A program made the translations under genes and the position numbers. Below the pieces are notes generated by a model, which was not told the origin of the DNA, ran no database searches, and saw nothing but the letters and a program-made list of their open reading frames with translations. Below are positions 25,801 to 40,800 of a stretch of DNA of 64,000 nucleotides, piece by piece. The DNA comes from Delphinapterus leucas. Taxonomy: Eukaryota > Chordata > Mammalia > Artiodactyla > Monodontidae. The stretch covers positions 6,284,915-6,348,914 of the forward strand of contig NW_022098037.1 in NCBI RefSeq assembly GCF_002288925.2, read 5' to 3'. How positions within the stretch are numbered: the first letter of the stretch is position 1; each line of letters starts with the position of its first letter.

Positions 25801-28800
25801 GCTTCGGTCGGAGTGCAGGGAGAGGACTGGTGTTGGCGGCGTGAACACAGCCTGAAGGGGGCTAGTGCGCCACGGCTAGCCGGGAGGGAGTCTGGGGAAA
25901 AGTCTGTAGCTGCCGAAGAGGCAAGAGACTTTTTCTTCCCTCTTCGTTTCCTGGTGCGCGAAGAGAGGGGATTAAGAGCGCTGCTTAAAGGAGCTCCAGA
26001 GACGGGCGCGAGCCGCGGCTAAACGAGTGGACCTCAGAGACGGGCACGAGCCGCGGCTTACAGCGCGGGCCCCAGAGACGGGCATGAGACGCTAAGGGTG
26101 CTGCTGCCACCACCAGGAAGCCTGTGTGCGAGCACAGGTCACTATCCACACCACCCCTCCCGGGAGCCTGTGCAGCCCGCCACTTCCAGGGTCCCGAGAT
26201 CCAGGGACAACTTCCCTGGGAGAACGCACGGCGTGCCTCAGGCTGGCGCAACGTCACGCCGGCCTCTGCCACCGCAGGCTCACCACGCATCCACACTCCT
26301 CCCTCCCCCACGTCCTGAGTGAGCCCCCGAAGCAGCGGCTCCTTTAACCCCGTCCTGTCTGAGCAAAGAACAGACGCCCTCCGGCAACCTACACGCAGAC
26401 GCAGGGCCAAATCCAAAGCTGAGCCCCGGGAGCTGTGCGAACAAAGAAGAGAAAGGGAACTCTCTCCCAGAGGCCTCAGAAGCAGCAGATTAAAGCTCCA
26501 CAATCAACTTGATGTGCCCTGCATCTCTGGAATACCTGAATAGACAATGAATCATCCCAAATTGAGGAGGTGGACTTTCAGAGCAAGATTTATTATTTTT
26601 TCCCATTTTCTTCTTTTTGTGAATGTGTATGTGTATGCCTCTGTGTGAGATTTTGTCTGTATAGCATTGCTTTCACCATTTGTCCTAGGGTTCTATTTGT
26701 CTGGTTTTTAAAAAAAATTTTTTTTCTTAATAATTATTTTTTCTTTTAATAACTTTATTTTATTTTTTCCTTCCTTTCTTCCTCCCTTCCTTCCTTCCTT
26801 TCTCCCTCCCTCCCTCCCTTCCTTCCTTTCTTTCTTTCTTCTTTTTCTCCCTTTTCTCTGAGCCGGGTGGATGAAAGGCTCTTGGTGCTGCAGCCAGGAG
26901 TCACTGCTGTGCCTCTGAGGTAGGAGAGCCAACTTCAGGACACTGGTCCACAAGACACCTCCAAGCTCCACATAATATCAAATGTGAAAATCTCCCAGAG
27001 ATCTCCATCTCAACACCAGAACCCAGCTTCACTCAACAACCAGCAAGCTACAGTGCTGGACACCCTATGCCAAACAACTAGCAAGACAGGAACACAACCC
27101 CACCCATTAGCAGAGAGGCTGCCTAAAATCATAATAAGTCCACAGACACCCCAAAACACATCTCCAGACGTGGACCTGCCTACCAGAAAGACAAGATCCA
27201 GCCTCATCCACCAGAACACAGGCACTAGTCCCCTCCACCAGGAAGCCTACACAACCCACTGAACCAACTTTAGCCACTGGGGACAGACACCAAAAACAAC
27301 GGGAACTACGAACATGCAGCCTGCAAAAAGGAGACCCCAAACACAGTAAGATAAGCAAAATGAGAAGACAGAAAAACACACAGCAGATGAAGGAGCAAGA
27401 TGAAAACCCACCAGACCTAACAAATGAAGAGGAAATAGGCAGTCTACCTGAAAAAGAATTCAGAATAATGATAGTAAAGATGATCCAAAATCTCGGAAAT
27501 AGAATAGAAAAAATGCAAGAAACATTTAACAAGGACCTAGAAGAACTAAAGATGAAACAAGCAATGATGAACAACACAATAAATGAAATGAAAAATACTC
27601 TAGAAGGGATCAATAGCAGAATAACTGAGGCAAAAGAACGGATAAGTGAACTTGAAGATAAAACAGTGGAAATAACTACTGCAGAGCAGAATAAAGAAAA
27701 AAGAATGAAAAGAACTGAGGACAGTCTCAGAGACCTCTGGGACAATATTAAATGCACCAACATTCGAATTATAGGGGTTCCAGAAGAAGAAGAGAAAAAG
27801 AAAGGGACTGAGAAAATATTTGAAGAGATTATAGTTGAAAACTTCCCTAATATGGGAAAGGAAACAGTTAATCAAGTCCAGGAAGCACAGAGAGTCCATA
27901 CAGGATAAATCTAAGGAGAAACACGCCAAGACACATATTAATCAAACTGTCAAAAATTAACTACAAAGAAAATATATTAAAAGCAGCAAGGGAAAAATAA
28001 CACACAAGGGAATCCCCATAAGGTTAAGAGCTGATTTTTCAGCAGAAACTCTGCAAGCCAGAAGGAACTGGCAAGACATATTTAAAGTGGTGAAGGAGAA
28101 AAACCTACAACCAAGATTACTCTACCCAGCAAGGATGTCATTCAGATTTGATAGAGAAATTAAAACATTTACAGACAAGCAAAAGCTGAGAGAGTTCAGC
28201 ACCACCAAACCAGCTTTACAACAAATGCTAAAGGAACTTCTCTAGGCAAGAAACACAAGAGAAGGAAAAGACCTACAATAACAAACGCAAAACAATTAAG
28301 AAAATGGGAATAGGAACATACATATCAATAATTACCTTAAATGTAAATGGATTAAATGCTCCAACCAAAAGACACAGACTGGCTGAATGGATACAAAAAC
28401 AAGACCTATATATATATGCTGTCTACAAGAGACCCACCTCAGACCTAAAGACATACAGACTGAAAGTAAGGGGATGGAAAAATACATTCCATGCATATGG
28501 AAACCAAAGGAAAGCTGGAGTAGCAATTCTCATATCAGACAAAATAGACGTTAAAATAAAGACTATTAGAAGAGACAAAGAAGGACACTACATAATGATC
28601 AAGGGAACGATCCAAGAAGAAGATATAACAATTGTAAATATTTATGCACCCAACATAGGAGCACCTCAATACATAAGGCAAATACTAACAGCCATAAAAG
28701 GGGAAATCGACAGTAACACATCATAGTAGGGGACTTTAACACCCCACTTTTGCCAATGGACAGATCATCCAAAATGAAAATAAATAAGGAAACACAAGCT

Positions 28801-31800
28801 TTAAATGATACATTAAACAAGATGGACTTAATTGATATTTATAGGACATTCCATCCAAAAACAACAGAATACACATTTTTCTCAAGTGCTCATGGAACAT
28901 TCTCCAGGATAGATCATACCTTGGGTCACAAATCAAGCCTTGGTAAATTTAAGAAAACTGAAATCATATCAAGTATCTTTTCTGAACACAACGCTATGAG
29001 ACTAGATATCAATTACAGGAAAAGATCTGTAAAAAATACAAACACTTGGAGCCTAAACAATACACTAATTAATAACGAAGTGATCACTGAAGAAATCAAA
29101 GAGGAAATAAAAAAATACCTAGAAACATATGACAAAGGAAACACGACAACCCAAAACTGATGGGATGCAGCCAAAGTAGCTATAAAAGGGAACTTTATAG
29201 CAATACAGTCCTACTTAAGAAACAGGAAACATCTCGAATAAACAACCTAATCTTGCACCTAAAGCAATTAGAGAAAGAAGAACAAAAAACCCCAAAAGTT
29301 AGCAGAAGGAAAGAAATCATAAAGATCAGATGAGAAATAAATGAAAAAGAAATGAAGGTAGCGATAGCAAAGATCAATAAAACTAAAAGCTGGTTCTCTG
29401 AGAAGATAAACAAAATTGATAAACCATTAGCCAGACTCATCACGAAAAAAAGGGAGAAGACTCAAATCAATAGAATTAGAAATGAAAAAGGAGAAGTAAC
29501 AACTGACACTGCAGAAATACAAAAGATCATGAGAGATTACTACAAGCAACTCTATGCCAATAAAATGGACAACCTGGAAGAAATGGACGAATTCTTAGAA
29601 ATGCACAACCTGCCAAGACTGAATCAGGAAGAAATAGAAAATATGAACAGACCAAACACAACCACTGAAATTGAAACTGTGATTAAAAATCTTCCAACAA
29701 AGAAAAGCCCAGGACCAGATGGATTCACAGGCAAATTCTATCAAACATTTAGAGAAGAGCTAACACCTATCCTTCTCAAACTCTTCCAAAATATAGCAGA
29801 GGAAGGAACACTCGCAAACTCATTCTACGAGGCCACCATCACCCTGATACCAAAACCAGACAAGGATGTCACAAAGAAAGAAAACTACAGACCAATATCA
29901 CTCATGAACATAGATACAAAAATCCTCAACAAAATAATAGCAAACAGAATCCAACAGCACATTAAAAGGATCATACACCATGATCAAGTGGGGTTTATTC
30001 CAGGAATGCAAGGATTCTTCAATATATGCAAATCAATCAATGTGATACACCACATTAACAAATTGAAGGAGAAAAACCATATGATCATCTCAATAGACAC
30101 AGAGAAAGCTTTCGACAAAATTCAACACCCATTTATGATAAAACCCTGCAGAAAGTAGGCACAGAGGGAACTTTCCTCAACATAATAAAGGCCATATATG
30201 ACAAACCCACAGCCAATATCATCCTCAATGGTGAAAAACTGAAAGCATTTCCACTAAGATCAGGAACAAGACAAGGTTGCCCACTCTCAGCACTCTTATT
30301 CAACATAGTTTTGGAAGTTTTAGCCACAGCAATCAGAGAAGAAAAGGAAATAAAAAGAATCAAAATCCGACAAGGAGAAGTAAAGCTGTCATTGTTTGCA
30401 GATGACATGATACTATATATAGAGAATCCTAAAGATGCTACCAGAAAACTAATATAGCTAATCAATGAATTTGGTAAAGTAGCAGGATACAAAATTAATG
30501 CTCAGAAATCTCTGGCATTCCTATACATTAATGATGAAAAATCTGAAAGTGAAATCAAGAAAACACTCCCATTTACCATTGCAACAAAAAGAATAAAATA
30601 TCTAGGAATAAACCTACCTAAGGAGACAAAAGACCTGTATGCAGAAAATTATAAGACACTGATGAAAGAAATTAAAGATGATACAAACAGATGGAGAGAT
30701 ATACCATGTTCTTGGATTGGAAGAACCAACATTGTGAAAATGACTGTACTACCCAAAGCAGTCTACAGATTCAATGCAATCCCTATGAAACTACCACTGG
30801 CATTTTTCACAGAACTAGAACAAAAAATTTCACAATTTGTATGGAAACACAAAAGACCCCAAACAGCCAAAGCAATCTTGAAAATGAAAAACGGAGGTGG
30901 AGGAATCAGGCTCCCTGACTTCAGACTATACTACAAAGCTACAGTAATCAAGAGAGTATGGTACTGGCACAAAAACAGAAAGATAGATTAATGGAACAGG
31001 ATAGAAAGCCCAGAGATAAACCCACGCACATATGGTCACCTTATCTTTGATAAAGGAGGCAGGAATGTACAGTGGAGAAAGGACAGCCTCTTCAATAAGT
31101 GGTGCTGGGAAACCTGGACAGGTACATGTAAAAGTATGAGATTAGATCACTCCCTAACATCATACACAAAAATTAGCCCCAAATGTATTAAAGACCTAAA
31201 TGTAAGGCCAGAAACTATCAGACTCTTAGAGGAAAACATAGGCAGGACACTCTATGACATAAATCACAGCAAGATCCTTTTTGACCCACCTCCTAGAGAA
31301 ATGGAAATAAAAACAAAAATAAACAAATGGGACCTAATGAAACTTAAAAGCTTTTGCATAGCAAAGGAAACCATAAACAAGACCAAAAGACAACCCTCAG
31401 AATGGGAGAAAATATTTGCAAACGAAGCAACTGACAAAGGATTAATCTCCAAAATTTACAAGCAGCTCATGCAGCTCAGTATGAAAAAAACAAAAAACCC
31501 AATCCAAAAATGGGCAGAAGACCTAAATAGACATTTCTCCAAAGAAGATATACAGACTGCCAACAAACACATGAAAGAATGCTCAACATCATTAATCATT
31601 AGAGAAATGCAAATCAAAACTACAGTGAGATATCATCTCACACCAGTCAGAATGGCCATCATCAAAAAATCTAGAAAGAATAAATGCTGGAGAGGGTGTG
31701 GAGAAAAGGGAACACTCTTGCAGTGCTGGTGGGAATGTGAATTGGTACACCCACTGTGGGGAACAGTATGGAGATTCCTTAAAAAACTACAAATAGAACT

Positions 31801-34800
31801 ACCATATGACCCAGCAATCCCACTTCTGGGCATATACCCTGAGAAAACCATAATTCAAAAGGAGTCATGTACCAAAATGTTCATTGCAGCTCTATTTACA
31901 ATAGCCAGGACATGGAAGCAACCGAAGTGTCCATCGACAGATGAATGGATAAAGAAGATGTGGCACATATATACAATGGAATATTACTCAGCCATAAAAA
32001 GAAATGAAATTGAGCTATTTGTAATGAGGTCGATGGACCTAGAGTCTGTCATACAGAGTGAAGTAAGTCAGAAAGAGAAAGACAAATACTGTATGGTAAC
32101 ACATATATATGGAATTTAAGAAAAAAAAATGTCATGAAGAACCTAGGGGTAAGACAGGAATAAAGATACAGACCTACTAGAGAATGGACTTGAGGATATG
32201 GGCAGGGGGAAGGGTAAGCTGTGACAAAGTGAGAGAGTGGCATGGACATCTATACACTACCAAACGTAAAATAGATAGCTAGTGGGAAGCAGCCGCATAG
32301 CACAGGGAGATCAGCTCAGTGCTTTGTGACCACCTAGAGGGGTGGGATAGAGAGGGTGGGAGGGAGGGAGACGCAAGAGGGAAGAGATATGGGAACATAT
32401 GTATATGTATAACTGATTCGCTTTGTTATAAAGCAGAAACTAACACACCACTGTAAAGCAATTATACTCCAATAAAGATGTAAAAAAAAAAAAAAGATCA
32501 AATCATGTAGAAAGATTTAAACCTTACTAATTGCAATCTTTGCTTTGATGTAGAGATGTGAAAATCATGATAGTGAAATAAAATGTACAGTATGAAGAAC
32601 AGAGAAAGGCAAAATGCTGAAAATTTCAAGAGATGTTTGTTGCCAGTATTCAAATGGCTAATTTTTGAAAGTGGACAGAACCGTAAAAGAAGAATCAGGG
32701 ACACACCGGTTTGTCCACAGAGTAAAAGTGACAGATAGAACAGAATGAATAAATGAAAATATATATATATATGCTCAAGAAAAATTTTAGAGCATACAGA
32801 CTGCAATCCTGGGTTAAAAAAAAAAAAAAAGAAGCTTACCTCGTGGACTAGGGAAAGGAGTGAGGATATTATGACAGAGGAGAACTAGTGTTCGAGGAGG
32901 ATATGGACTCAGGATACGATCCTAAGGAGTCATTTCACAGCATCTCTTGAACCAGAGTCCAGTAGGAAGGAAGGTAGACTTTATGCAAAACGTGAAAGAA
33001 GTCACTTGGCCCATGTAGTGGTCACTGTGACAGTGTGACCTAGAGCCAGTTTTGGAGATATAAGGAATATACCCCCCAAAATACCCATCTCAGGAAATAA
33101 GACCTTGGCTAGAGAGAAAGCAAGGAAGAGTTGCCTTGGAGCTATGATGACTCTCCTAGAATATCTCATTATCTATACTCAGGCCAGAGCTGGTATATGA
33201 AAAAGGGGAACTCAACCACAATAAGAACTATAAGTAATAATGCAGACTATGGAGGAAAGCACACAAAGAGGAGTTTTGTTGGTTATGGGCTTAGTTGTAC
33301 CAGGTAAGCTTAGAGCTTCTGGACCTAATTCATTCATTCACTAATTCATATAATCAGAATGAGGTCACACTATTTTAACAACTGGTATGCTCTAAGCAAC
33401 CACCAACCAGAAAGGACCCAAGTTGGGTCTGAAGCAGGTGCCTGGAGGACTTGCTATGCCCAGCATTAACCTTCAAGTTTCTGGGTCCTGGTCCCAGAGT
33501 TGGAGCCCAGGTGGCCATGGAAGTTTCATGGACCACTTAGGTGTGATCAGATAAGTAGATATTTATGAACCAATACATAAATAGGTACATTCAACCTGAA
33601 TTTGTAGAATGTCTACTTTGTCCTGGACACTGCAGTAGGCACCAAGTATTTGATACAGTATCAAAGAACAACGTCATAATCCTCACCTTCATGGAGTTAT
33701 AAACTATTTAGTAAAACAGACATTAAATGAGTAACTGCAATAAAGTATTGTAATGGGGATGATACGAGAAACACAAGGTGCTCTGGGCACATTTGGTAGA
33801 GGGGAACTCAAACCTACCCAGGGAACAGAAAGGGCCTTTTTGAAAAATAATGTTTAAGTTGAAACTTGAAGAACAAATAAGACTTAGACAGTTGAAGGGT
33901 ACTCCAGACAGTGGGAAGAGTCCATGATGAGGCTTGGATGCTAAAAACTGTGAAGTCCACTCAAGGTTCAGAAAGAAGAGGCTAGGGAGGGGACTTCCCT
34001 GGTGACGCAGTGGATAAGACTCCACACTCCCAATGCAGGCGGCCCAGGTTTGATCCCTGGTCAGGGGACTAGATCCCACATGCATGCCACAACTAAGAGT
34101 TCGCATGCCACAACTAAGAAGCTCGCATGCTGCAACGAAGTAGCCCACCTGACACAACGAAGGAGCCCACCTGCCTCAACTAAGACCCAGCACAACCAAG
34201 TAAGTAAGTAAATAAATAAATAAATATTTTTTTTAAAAAAACAGGCTATTCCAAAGATTAGTCTGTCCTCTCCATTCCAACACTTCCAAAGAAGCAAGAC
34301 AGTTTTCCAACACAAAAATGCTCTCTAACAAAAATTTAGCAAATGCCACAAGACATGAAGGACTCTTTAGGCAATAAAAAATGTATTTCCACTCATAGGA
34401 AGATGGAGTAGGTGTACTTTTCCCTATTCCTCCTGCTAATAAAACTAAGACTCCTGGACATTACATATAAAACAAACATAAGAAGAATCTAAAAGGTCGA
34501 GAGAAGAAGGCAGACTAGCTAGGACTTCAGGACCTGAAGAACAATATAATGGTGAGGTCTCTGAGTTTTCTTTTTGGCCCACATATCCCAGTCTTAGAGC
34601 TGAAGAAGCTGGCAATCCAGAAATGACAATATGTGCAGGCCAAAAAAATCCAGCAAAGACCAGAAAAGGAGCAACTTAGCAAGAAAGAAAAAACTTTTAG
34701 ATAATAACTGCTCAATTCCAGCCAAATGCCACAGAATAAACTGTTCCCCCACATACACATGCCAGAAAAGGCCAAGTAGGGAGTCTAGATTCCATCCCCC

Positions 34801-37800
34801 ACCAGCCTATAACAAGGCACCCCATTCCCTCCCTGCTCAGGCAATGTCATAGGAGGCCTAATGGAGAATCAGGACTTTCACCATTGCCCAGCAGGAACAA
34901 GACCACCTTCACCATGATGTCAGTGGAGACTGTTCCCACCCAGCAAAATAAGAAATTCCTCCCTTGGATGTCAACAGAGGCCAACTTGGGAACCTGGACT
35001 TCTACATCCACCTGGCAGTAATGAGACAGCTCCCTCCCTTACACTGCTGAAGTGGTATCAGAGAAAGAAAACCAAAACAGAAGGTGCATGTAAGATCTAT
35101 AGTCTCACCACATAATATAAAAATGTCCAGGTTTCAACTGAAGTTCACTTTTCAGAGCAGGAATTAGGAAGATCTCAAAATGAATGAAAAAAGACAATCA
35201 ATAAATGCTGATAGAGAAGTGACAGATATATTAGAATTATTTCACAAATTTTCAAGCAGCCATGATAAAACTGCTTCAGCAATTAGAACATGCTTCAAAC
35301 AAATGAAAAAGTAGAAGGCCTTAGCAAAAAAAAAAAAAAGAAAGTATCAGCAAAAACATAGATGATATAAAAAAGAACAAAATGTAAATTTTAGAACTGA
35401 AAATATAATAACTTCAATAAAAATCTCAGTGGATAGGTTCAACAGCAGAATTGGGGGGAAAGAGAAAAGAATCAGTGAACAGGAAGATAGACCAATAAAA
35501 ACTGCCCAATCTGAAAAAAGCAGAGAGAAAATAGGCTTAAAAATCAGTCACCAGGACCTATGTGAATATAACAAAAAATCTAACATTCATGTCATCCGAG
35601 TCTTAGGTAAGAAAAGAAAGAGAGTGGTGCTGAAAAGTACTCAAAGAAATAATGTTTGAACTTCCCAAATTTGGCAAGAAACATAAACCTACAGATTCAA
35701 AAGCTAAGCAAACTACAAACAGAATAAACCCAAAGAAAAACATGCCAAGACACATCGTAATTAAACTTCTGTAAACTAACTTCAAAGAAAAATTTCTGAA
35801 AGCAGCCAGAGAAAAAAAATGACACCTTACCTATAGGGGAAAACAATTAGAATGGCAGCAGATTTCTCCTTAAAAATAATGGAAGCCAGAAGAAAGCGGC
35901 ACAATATTTTTCAAGTGTTGGAAAAAAAGAACTGTCAACTCAGAATCCTATACCTGGCAAAAATATCATTTGGGAATAAAGGGGAAATCAATACATTCTC
36001 AGATAAAGGGAAACTAAGAAAATTTGTTGCCAGCAGACTTATCCTTAAAGGAATGGCTAAAGGAAGTTCTCTAAATAGAAGGGAAATGGTAAAAGAAGGA
36101 ACCTTGAGAAATCAGGAGGAAAGAAAGAACACAATAAGCAAAAATAAATATAATAGGCTTTCCTCCTCCTCTTGAGTTTTCTAAATCATGTTTGATTGTT
36201 GAAGCAAAAATTATAACACTGTCTAATGTAATTCAAAATGTATGCAGAGTAAATATTTAAAACAGTTGTGTTATAAACTGGGTAAAGAGACAGAAATGAG
36301 GTAAGATTTCTATACTTTACTCGGATTGGTAAAAGGACAAAACAAGTAGACTGTGATAAGTTATGTATATACACATAAAGCAACAAATGAAAATGCTACA
36401 CTAAGAGGAAACTCAAAACAATATAGATAGATCAAAATGGGATTCTAAAAAATGTTTAAGTATCCCACTTAAAAAAATGAAAACAGAAAGAACAAACATA
36501 ACAAAAAACAGCAGACTTAAGCCCTAATATTCCAATAATTATACTAAATTTTAAAAGTCTAAATACCCCAATAAAAAGACAGAGATTGGCAGGATGAATT
36601 TAAAAACATAACCCAACTACATGCTGTCTACAAAAAACTCACTTAAGATATAATGATATAGTCAAGTTCAAAGTAAAAGGATATCATGCAAACATTAATC
36701 AAAGGAAAGCAGGAGTACTATTAACTATTTAATATCAGATAAAGTAGTTTTCAGACAAAGAAAATTATCAGAGAGGAACATTATATAATGATAAGAGGAC
36801 TAATTCACCAAGAAGCCATCAAAATCCTAAATGTATATGCACCAAACAAGAGAACTGCAAAATACAAGCAAAAACTAATAGAACTAAAAGGAAAAGAGAC
36901 AACTACACACTATAGGTTGAGAATTCACCACTTCTGTCAACAATTGATAAAAACAAATAAGCGTAAAATCAGAAGGATACAGAAGAACTCAGCACCATCA
37001 ATGAGCAGGATCTAACTGACACCTGTAGAACACTATGCTTAACAGCAGAGTACACATTCTTTTCAGGTGCCCATGTAACAGATACCAAAATACTATATCC
37101 TGGGCCATGAAACAGACCTCAACAAATTTAAAAGAATTAAAATCATACAGAATGTGTTCTCTGACCACATTGGAATGAAATTAGAAATCAACAGCTGAAA
37201 GATAACAGGAAAATCTCCAAACAATTGGAAACTAAGCAACATATTTTTAAATAATCTACAGGTCAAAAGGACATATCAAAGGAAATTTTAAAACTCCAAT
37301 ACAAAATATGAAAAGTTATGGGACATAGCTAAAAGTGCTGAGAGGGAGATTTTTAGCAATTAGTGCACACATTACCAAAAAGTCTCAAATCAGTAATCTA
37401 GTGTCACACCTCAAGAAGAGCAAAATAAACCCAAAGCAAGCAGAAGGAAGAAAATAATGAAGATAATTTTAAAAAGCAATGATTTAAAACAGAAAAATGA
37501 TACAGAAAATCAATGAAACAAGAAGCTAGTTCTTTCAAAATATGAATAAAAATTGACAAACCGCTAGCAAGACTAAAAAAAGAGATAAAAGATAAAATTA
37601 CCAATATTATGAATAAAACAGGAGATATCACTAAAAACCCTGCCGACATCAAAAGTATAATAAGGGGATACTATGAATAATTCCACACACCTAAATTTGA
37701 CAACTTAGATGAAATGGAGCAATTCCTCAAAAACAAAAACTACCATAATTCATCCACTATGAAGCAGATAATTTGAACAGCTATAACTATTAAGGAAACT

Positions 37801-40800
37801 GAATTCATAATTTTTAAACTCCCAAAAAAGAAACCCCCAAGCCCAGATGGTTTCACTAGAGTATTCTACCAAACACTTAAAGAAGAATTAACACCAATTT
37901 TATACAATCTCTTCCAGAAAGTAGGAGAGAACTCTTCCCAATTTATTTTATGAAGCTGGTATGACCCTAACACCAAAACCAAGAAAAGGCATTACAAAAA
38001 AATATTACCACAGATCAGCATCTCTCATGAATATAGATGCAAAAATTCTTAGCATACTATCAGCAAATAGAGTTCAGCAATATATAAAAATAACTATACA
38101 CCATGACCAAGAGAAGATTATTCCAGGAATGCAATGCCAGCTTAAAATTTGAAAATCAATCAGCATAATACACCATGTTAAAGGGCTAAAGAAGAAAATC
38201 ATATTGTCATATCGAATGCTGCAGAAAAACCATTTGACAAAATTCAACACTCATCCATGATAAAAACTCTCAGAAAAATAGGAATAGAGGGGAATTTCCT
38301 TAATTTGGTAAAGGGCATGTACAAAAATCCTACAGGTGATGTACTCAAGAATGAACCACTGAATGCTTTTCTCATTCAGATTGGAGAACAAGGCAATGAT
38401 GTCCACTTTCACCACTCTTATTCAACATGATGTGGAAGTTGAAGCCAGGGCAATAAGGAAATTAAAGGTACATATACAGATTGGAAAAGAAGGTATAAAA
38501 CTATCCCAATTTGAAGATGATATAATTTTATCTGTAGAAAATCCCAGGAACTAATAAGTTCAGCAAGGTCACAGGATACAAACAAATATACAAAAATCAA
38601 TTGTATCTTTATATAATAACAAACACATGGACACCAACATTAAGAATACAATACCGTGTACAATCACTCAAAAAAAAAAGAAATACTTAGGTGTAAATCT
38701 AACTAAATATAAACATGACTTGTATATGAAAATTACACAGTAGTGGTGGAAAAGAAATCATAGGAAATATAAATAAATGAAGAAATACACTACGTTCATG
38801 GATTAAAAGATTTGACACAGTAAAAATGTCAGTTCTTCCCAAATTGTTTTACAGGTTTAAGGCAATCCTATCAAAAACTAAGCAGGATTTTTTTTAGATA
38901 TAGAGATTATTCTAAACTTTATATGGGAAGGAAAAGGAACTAGAACAGTTAAAACAATTTTGAAAAATAAGAATAAAGTGGGAGGAATCAGTACGTCTGA
39001 ATTCAAGACTTATTACAGAGCTATAGTAATCAAGACTGTATGATCTTGGCAGATGGACAGACACATAGATCAATGGAATAGAACAAAGAAACCACAAATA
39101 GACCCACACAAATATGCCCCACTGATTTTTCACATAGGTGCAAAGGCAATTCAATGGAAGAAAGACAGCTTTCACAACACGTGGTGTTAGAGCAACAGGA
39201 CATCCACCGGGAAAAGGGAAAAAAAGAACATCAACCTAGGTCTCATACCATTGAGGGAACTGGGTAAAGGGTATATGGGATCTCTCTGTATTATTTCTTA
39301 GTATTGCATGTAAATCTATAATGATCTCAAAATGGAAAGATTAATTAACAAAAATTTTTTAAAGAATTTAGTCATCTATGTTCCTTGGTATGTCTATGTG
39401 TAGACATATAGAGAGAAAAGTCTGTAAGGATGGTCACATCAACACTTAAAAAAAAAAAAAAAGGAAAAGAAGAAGAATTTAGTGATTATGACTCAAACCT
39501 TCCAGGATTAGCTCTTACCTGCAACAGAGCTCCCATTAGTGATGCCAGCGCAGCCATTCCAATACACAAAGCTCCAAACAGCACACCTAGATGGATGATG
39601 TAAAAGCCATTGTAAAATCCAGACTCAGAGGATTAGAATTCTCAATAGAATAAGCTATCACACCTTGATTCAAAGTACATAATATGACTACAATAAAGAA
39701 TGGCCACATACCTCAGAGCCAGCTAAAAAAGGAAAGGGAACTAGTATGCAAAGAGGAAAGAAAACACTGATATTGTGGCCCAGGATTAATTACATTAGGT
39801 TATATAGGTAAAGATTCCCTAAAATTAACTATAGAGATTTAAAACCTAATAACTATTGTGTTATTAATGTAATCCTCCATAAACATTTGTTGGTAAAGGA
39901 AGGTTCAGGGAGCTTCTGGGTTGGTGAACATGTGGTATGCTCAGAGACGACATGGATGCTCCATGCCCTTTTCCATATCTTGCCATATTCATCTCTTCCA
40001 GCTGGCTGTTTTTGAGTTATATCCTTTTACAACAAACCAGCAATCTAAAAAAAGTCTTCCAACCTCTGGCCTGGCTTAGAACATCACCGGTTCTATTGAT
40101 GTCCTACATCCTTCCCAGATTGCATGCCAGCATGCCATTGCTTCTCAGAGCTGTGTCTGACAGGGTTTTGGTGCTCTGGCCGGCTGTCAGGCCTGAGCCT
40201 CTGAGGTGGGAGGGCTGAGTTCAGGACATTTGTCCACCAGACACCTCCTGGTCCCATTTAATATCAATCAGCCAGAGCTCTCCCAGAGATCCCCGACTCA
40301 ATGCTAAGATCCAGCTCCACTCAACAACCATCAAGCTCCAGTGCTGGACACCCCATGCCAAACAACTAGCAAGAAAGGAACACAACCCCACCTATTAGCA
40401 GAGAAGCTACCTAAAATCATAATAAGTTCACAGACACACCAAAACACACCACTGATGTGGTCCTGCCCGCCAGAAAGACAAGATCCAGCCTCATCCACCA
40501 GAACACAGGCACCAGTTCCCTCCACCAGGAAGCCTACATAACCCACTGGATCAATCTTACCCACTGGGGGCAGACACCAAAAAAACCAGGAACTAAAAAC
40601 CTGCAGCCTACTAAAGGAGACCCCAAACACAGTAAATTAAGCAAAATGAGGAGACAGAGAAATACGCCAGATGAAGGAGCAAGGTAAAAACCCACCAGTC
40701 AAACAAATGAACAGGAAATAGGCAGTCTACCTGAAAAAGAATTCAGAGGAATGATAGTAATGGAGAAAATACAAGGGACGTTTAACAAGGACCTAGGAGA

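Larger units (their letters stand above)
25344..32495 (+). mobile_element. Near full-length L1 (about 7.15 kb) in intron 10, antisense to SLC5A8
   Basis: It has a 5' UTR starting with the aagatggcggaag block at 25357, ORF1 from 27360, ORF2 from 28304, a 3' UTR, the end 'ctccaataaagatgt' and poly-A at 32482-32495. An A-rich flank aaaaaaaagat (25333-25343) also follows the tail, a possible target duplication that merges with the poly-A. It resembles the L1 lineage of cetartiodactyls. The ORFs are broken, so it is not autonomous. Confidence 0.93.

Noticed and set aside
25560..26503. CpG-rich block with long frames on both strands, resembling a CpG-island promoter and first exon
   Set aside because: It belongs to the L1 5' UTR: it is followed by ORF1, ORF2 and poly-A in order, and no host exon joins it.
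31136..32119. Longest open frame in the window (327 residues)
   Set aside because: It is the C-terminal part of L1 ORF2 within a complete L1 structure, not a host gene.
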